Source: Acidimicrobiia bacterium UBA1281 (GTDB lineage: Bacteria > Actinomycetota > Acidimicrobiia > Actinomarinales > Actinomarinaceae). Taken from it: a stretch of 17,536 bases of DNA. Positions within the stretch are counted from its first letter, which is position 1. Each line of letters begins with the position of its first letter. This document shows positions 14,140-17,536 of the stretch, piece by piece. Location: assembly GCA_002308095.1 (NCBI GenBank), contig DBUV01000023.1:1-17536 (forward strand), in the 5' to 3' direction. Both the position numbers and the translations under genes were made by a program. The notes below the pieces were generated by a model that had not been told where the DNA came from, searched no databases, and saw only the letters and a list, made by a program, of their open reading frames with translations.

Positions 14140-14546
14140 TGGAAACACAACAGGTTGAGGTTAACGAATACCACGAACATATAAAAACATTATTTGATGA
14201 TGGTTACGAGATGATGGTTGACTTAACGGCTGTTGATTGGTTTAGAAAAAAAGAACCTAGGTTTGAAGTAGTAGTCAATCTTTTATCACTCTCTAAAAAT
14301 GAGAGAAAAATGATAAAAGTTAATATTGATGACGAAACTCTTTCTATCCCTTCAATTACAGATATTTATCCAGGGGCAAATTTCTACGAGAGAGAAGTTT
14401 ATGATATGTTCGGAATAATTTTTGAAAACCACCCAGAGCTCACAAGAATTTTAATGCCCGATGATTGGATAGGTCATCCACTTAGAAAAGATTATGGGTC
14501 AGGAAGAATACCCGTACAGTTTAAGAACGCTCCAAAGGTGGACTAA
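14136..14546 (+). CDS. nuoC: NADH-quinone oxidoreductase subunit C (30 kDa subunit)
   Basis: NuoC is a peripheral-arm subunit that helps form the quinone-binding module with NuoB and NuoD. The family signature is clear in the C-terminal half: [19 protein letters not shown] followed by [13 protein letters not shown] and GHPLRKDYG. At 136 residues it is shorter than most NuoC proteins (about 150-240): the N-terminal region is brief and there is no C-terminal tail. The start is ATG 14136 in an ATGA overlap with nuoB; ATG 14139 is an equally possible start one codon later. It ends 2 bases before nuoD. Confidence 0.93.
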   Translation: MMETQQVEVNEYHEHIKTLFDDGYEMMVDLTAVDWFRKKEPRFEVVVNLLSLSKNERKMIKVNIDDETLSIPSITDIYPGANFYEREVYDMFGIIFENHPELTRILMPDDWIGHPLRKDYGSGRIPVQFKNAPKVD

Positions 14547-14548
14547 AA

Positions 14549-15904
14549 ATGGTTAAGAACAAAGAGAATTCTGAAGATTTAGAATTTTGGGCTACCAATT
14601 CCGAAGAAGGTGGCTGGAATATAGCTTCAACAGATGAAGGTTCTCAAAAAATGAATGAAGAAGAATCTGATCAACAACTAAAAATTCAAACTGGTTCTGA
14701 TGTTGTTGATGACTATTTTGTAGAGGAAGAAACTTCAGAAGATGAAAGAATGATAGTAAATATGGGCCCTCAACATCCCTCAACCCATGGTGTTTTAAGA
14801 CTTCAAGTTGAACTAGAAGGTGAAGCAGTAAGAAGAGTAAAGCCTGTTATTGGCTACTTACACACAGGTATGGAAAAAACAGGTGAAGAGCTAACTTACC
14901 TTCAGGGCCCAACAAACACGACAAGAATGGATTACTTGTCCCCATTCTTTAATGAACTTGTATTTTCTCTAACTACTGAAAAACTTTTAGACATCGAAGT
15001 CCCCGCAAGAGCCCAAACTATCAGAATTTTAATGACTGAATTAAATAGAGTTTCATCCCATTTAGTTGCCTTAGCCACGGGTGGAATGGATATTGGTGCC
15101 TTATCAATGATGATATTTGGATTTAGGGAGAGAGAGTTAATCCTAAATTTTTTTGAAAAAACTACTGGTTTAAGAATGAATCATAACTACATCAGACCAG
15201 GTGGAGTTGCAGCGGACCTTCCTGACGATTGGCAAAAAGATGTAAAAGAAATATTAAAGGTTATACCAGAAAAGCTTAAAGATTATGATGAAATGCTGTT
15301 AGATAATCCAATCTGGCAGGGACGATTACAAAACGTTGGCATATTGACGACTGAAGAATGTCTGGCTTACGGCATCACTGGCCCAAGCATTAGAGCTGCC
15401 GGTTATGGTTGGGATCTTAGAAAAATGCAGCCTTATTCTGGAATAGAGAAATTTGATTTTAATGTTCCTGTTCTGCAAGAGAGTGATGTTTTTGCACGAT
15501 GGAGAATTAAAGTATTAGAAATACTAGAAAGTCTTAAGATTGTTGAACAAGCTATGAACAGTATGCCTAAAGGGCCATATAAAATTCAGGATAAGAAAGT
15601 CACACCACCACCTAGAAAAAGATTAGATGAATCAATGGAAGCTTTAATACATCATTTCAAAATATATACAGAAGGATTCAAGGTTCCAGAGGGTGAAGCG
15701 TATGTTGCAGTAGAGTCTCCCAGAGGAGAGCTTGGCTGCTATATAGTTTCTGATGGATCTTCTAAACCATATAGAATGCATGTAAGAGGTCCATCTTTTT
15801 GCAACCTCCAAGCATTACCTGTGGTGATGGCTGATAGTCCAATAGCAGATGCCGTTGCAGCGATTGCATCTTTAGATCCTGTAATTGGAGATGTTGATAG
15901 ATGA
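14549..15904 (+). CDS. nuoD: NADH-quinone oxidoreductase subunit D (49 kDa subunit)
   Basis: NuoD forms the quinone-reducing site of complex I and is related to NiFe-hydrogenase large subunits. The 451-residue protein has the signature NMGPQHPSTHGVLRL (from residue 71), then GYLHTGMEK and RVSSHL, and near the C-terminus VESPRGELGCYIVSDGS. The residues N-terminal to the signature form a 66-residue acidic extension. It is rich in Glu, Asp, Ser and Asn and looks disordered. Shorter acidic leads before the ERIVVNMGPQHPSTHG motif are usual in actinobacterial NuoD. An internal ATG at 14651 could give a shorter form, but ATG 14549 follows nuoC by 2 bases and is preferred. It overlaps nuoE by 4 bases (ATGA). 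Confidence 0.96.
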   Translation: MVKNKENSEDLEFWATNSEEGGWNIASTDEGSQKMNEEESDQQLKIQTGSDVVDDYFVEEETSEDERMIVNMGPQHPSTHGVLRLQVELEGEAVRRVKPVIGYLHTGMEKTGEELTYLQGPTNTTRMDYLSPFFNELVFSLTTEKLLDIEVPARAQTIRILMTELNRVSSHLVALATGGMDIGALSMMIFGFRERELILNFFEKTTGLRMNHNYIRPGGVAADLPDDWQKDVKEILKVIPEKLKDYDEMLLDNPIWQGRLQNVGILTTEECLAYGITGPSIRAAGYGWDLRKMQPYSGIEKFDFNVPVLQESDVFARWRIKVLEILESLKIVEQAMNSMPKGPYKIQDKKVTPPPRKRLDESMEALIHHFKIYTEGFKVPEGEAYVAVESPRGELGCYIVSDGSSKPYRMHVRGPSFCNLQALPVVMADSPIADAVAAIASLDPVIGDVDR

Positions 15905-16515
15905 GTTGGGAAAAAGATAGAATAGCGAAAGCTAAAGAAATAATTGAAATGTATCCTCAAAAAAGGTCAGCATTAGGACCTCTTTTATATCTTGCTCTTG
16001 ATAAAGACGGATATATTTCTAACGAATCAATCGTAGAAATAAGCAGCCTAATAGGAATAACAGAGGTTCAAGTTCAATCTGTTGCATCTTTTTATTCAAT
16101 GTATAAACAAGAACCAACTGGTAAATATTTATTAAGTGTATGTAAATCAATTTCCTGTGAAATTAGTAATTCAAGTGATGTAATTACTAAAGTCAAAGAA
16201 TTTACAAATTTAAGTAACAATGAAACTGATGAGGAAGGATTATTTACTTATGAGTCAGTTGAGTGTATCGGAGCTTGTGGTGGAGCTCCTGCTATTCAGA
16301 TCAATTATGAAACAGTTGAGGGATTAACCCCTGAAAAAGCTGTAGATCTATGTAAATGGTTAAAAGAAGAGCAGCCAAAAGTAATAGTTGCTGATGAGCT
16401 CCAATTAAAATTTGGTGGACAGAAGTCTTTCGATTGGGCTATTGAAGATAACAGTGGCTCATCGAGTCCTGTTCCAGGATTTCAAACATATGAGATGCAA
16501 GAGGATATTCAGTGA
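15901..16515 (+). CDS. nuoE: NADH-quinone oxidoreductase subunit E (24 kDa, 2Fe-2S)
   Basis: NuoE holds the 2Fe-2S cluster N1a beside the FMN of NuoF in the NADH-oxidising module. The four ligands are C81 and C86 (VCKSISCEI) and C122 and C126 (ECIGACGGAP), with the normal spacing. The N-terminal helical part includes RSALGPLLYLALDKDGYIS and VQSVASFYSMY, typical of the thioredoxin-like family. Residues after about 160 form a variable tail ending in an acidic, serine-rich stretch. At 204 residues it is within the family range. The start overlaps nuoD by 4 bases, and the stop overlaps the nuoF GTG by 4 bases. Confidence 0.95.
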   Translation: MSWEKDRIAKAKEIIEMYPQKRSALGPLLYLALDKDGYISNESIVEISSLIGITEVQVQSVASFYSMYKQEPTGKYLLSVCKSISCEISNSSDVITKVKEFTNLSNNETDEEGLFTYESVECIGACGGAPAIQINYETVEGLTPEKAVDLCKWLKEEQPKVIVADELQLKFGGQKSFDWAIEDNSGSSSPVPGFQTYEMQEDIQ

Positions 16516-17536
16516 AAGAGACAATTTTATTAACAAAACACATGAGAGAAAATCCCGAAGAAAGTCATTTATTGAAATCGTATGAGAAAAATGGTGGGTA
16601 TAAAGGTGCAAAAAAAGTTTTGAAGTCGGGATCACCTGAATCGGTTCTTGAAGAAATCAAGAGTTCTAACATAAGAGGTAGAGGTGGGGCAGGATTTCCA
16701 ACAGGTGTAAAGTGGGGGTTCTTAGCTGAGGATGAGGAAAGATATTTAGTTATCAATGCAGATGAATCAGAACCCGGAACTTTTAAAGACAGGATACTGT
16801 TAGAAAGAGACCCCCATCAATTAATTGAAGGTATGATAATTACCTGTTTTGCTGCAAACATTTCAAAGGCTTTCATATACATAAGGGGAGAATATGCAAA
16901 ACCTGCAAGAAGAGTTCAAAATGCAGTTGAACAAGCATATGAAAAAGGATATTTAGGAAAAAATATTTTTGGATCCGCTATGGACCTAGATATCGTTGTG
17001 CATTTAGGTGCTGGTGCATATATATGTGGTGAAGAAACAGCCTTATTAAATTCTCTTGAAGGTAGAAGAGGAGAACCAAGGTTAAAACCTCCATTTTTTC
17101 CAGCGGTTAAAGGGTTATACAATAAGCCAACTTTAGTTAACAATGTAGAAACCATCTCATCCGTACCTTGGATAATGAATAACTCAGGAAAAGATTATGC
17201 AAGTTTAGGAGTAGAAGGTTCTACTGGAACAAGAATTTTTAGCCTCTCGGGACATATCAATAACCCTGGTAATTACGAAATAGAGATGGGATCTTCATTT
17301 GGAGAATTTGTTGAGAGCTTAGGTAAAGGCGTTAGAAATAAAAAATCAATTAAAGCATACATACCTGGGGGAGCTTCTGCTCCTTGGCTTAGGGGTGATC
17401 AATTGGATGTGAAGATGACAATTGATGATGTAGCAAATGAAGGTTCAATGCTTGGGTCTGGTGCCGTTGTGATGATGGATGAGGACACAAATTTATTATT
17501 AGCTGCGAAAAGTTTAGTTAGCTTTTTTGCTCACGA
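16512..17536 (+). CDS. nuoF: NADH-quinone oxidoreductase subunit F (51 kDa, FMN/NADH-binding), 3' end outside window
   Basis: NuoF oxidises NADH, holds the FMN and passes electrons into the iron-sulfur chain. The frame is open from GTG 16512 (GTGA overlap with nuoE) to the last base, 341 complete codons. The FMN/NADH glycine motif is GRGGAGFPTGVKWGF, near residues 56-70. VINADESEPGTFKDR and GAGAYICGEETALLNSLEG follow, then RPxL-like RGEPRLKPPFFP and YNKPTLVNNVET, all canonical. The SLBB-type segment IFSLSGHINNPGNYEIEMG is also present. The C-terminal cysteine motif for the 4Fe-4S cluster N3 would lie beyond the window edge. A plus-strand ATG start further in (16542) would still keep all motifs, but the GTG overlap fits the coupled pattern of the operon. 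Confidence 0.95.
   Translation, partial: MKETILLTKHMRENPEESHLLKSYEKNGGYKGAKKVLKSGSPESVLEEIKSSNIRGRGGAGFPTGVKWGFLAEDEERYLVINADESEPGTFKDRILLERDPHQLIEGMIITCFAANISKAFIYIRGEYAKPARRVQNAVEQAYEKGYLGKNIFGSAMDLDIVVHLGAGAYICGEETALLNSLEGRRGEPRLKPPFFPAVKGLYNKPTLVNNVETISSVPWIMNNSGKDYASLGVEGSTGTRIFSLSGHINNPGNYEIEMGSSFGEFVESLGKGVRNKKSIKAYIPGGASAPWLRGDQLDVKMTIDDVANEGSMLGSGAVVMMDEDTNLLLAAKSLVSFFAH

Noticed and set aside
1..17536. Mobile elements, CRISPR arrays, phage genes or integration sites, including integration at tRNA-Thr
   Set aside because: No transposase, integrase, regular spaced repeats or duplicated tRNA 3' end is seen; the region after the tRNA continues directly into ordinary genes.

Overview
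The window looks like a stretch of a small, streamlined, very AT-rich actinobacterial chromosome. Three things point that way. The order carD-like end / ispF / cysS / rlmB / tRNA-Thr is a familiar actinobacterial layout. A geranylgeranyl-reductase-family flavoprotein sits directly before nuoA, next to rex. Genes are packed with 1-44 bp overlaps or gaps of a few bases. Low GC together with an actinobacterial gene order suggests a marine low-GC lineage such as Candidatus Actinomarinales. That assignment is inference from gene order and composition, with no phylogeny behind it.

Region 1 (1-2807) is housekeeping: the 3' end of a probable carD, then ispF (isoprenoid precursor synthesis), cysS (cysteinyl-tRNA synthetase) and rlmB (23S rRNA 2'-O-methyltransferase), all overlapping, followed by tRNA-Thr(UGU). 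Region 2 (2812-8439) is a branched-chain-amino-acid-type (HAAT family) ABC importer. An unidentified membrane protein leads two permeases and two ATPases on the plus strand. The lipoprotein binding-protein gene lies convergently on the minus strand, with a strong bidirectional terminator between the two units. Region 3 (8557-11145) is a three-gene overlapping unit: a CvpA-like membrane protein joined to a CAP/SCP domain, a 101-residue protein of unknown function, and a MATE-family transporter. Region 4 (11148-17536) is redox and respiration: rex on the minus strand, a divergent menaquinone/geranylgeranyl reductase gene, and then nuoABCDE and the first part of nuoF.

The most informative non-coding signal is a perfect 20-bp Rex-type palindrome (13224-13243) just downstream of a consensus TATAAT and just before the nuoA ribosome binding site. 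Rex, which senses NADH/NAD+, is encoded about 1.4 kb away. Sequence and neighbourhood together support a compact circuit in which Rex represses the NADH dehydrogenase operon when NADH is low. The livK leader carries two inverted repeats that look regulatory. Several genes lack a recognisable Shine-Dalgarno sequence, and one begins 4 nt after the tRNA, so leaderless or processed mRNAs may be common here. There is no mobile element, CRISPR array, rRNA or phage gene, and no non-coding stretch longer than about 120 bases.
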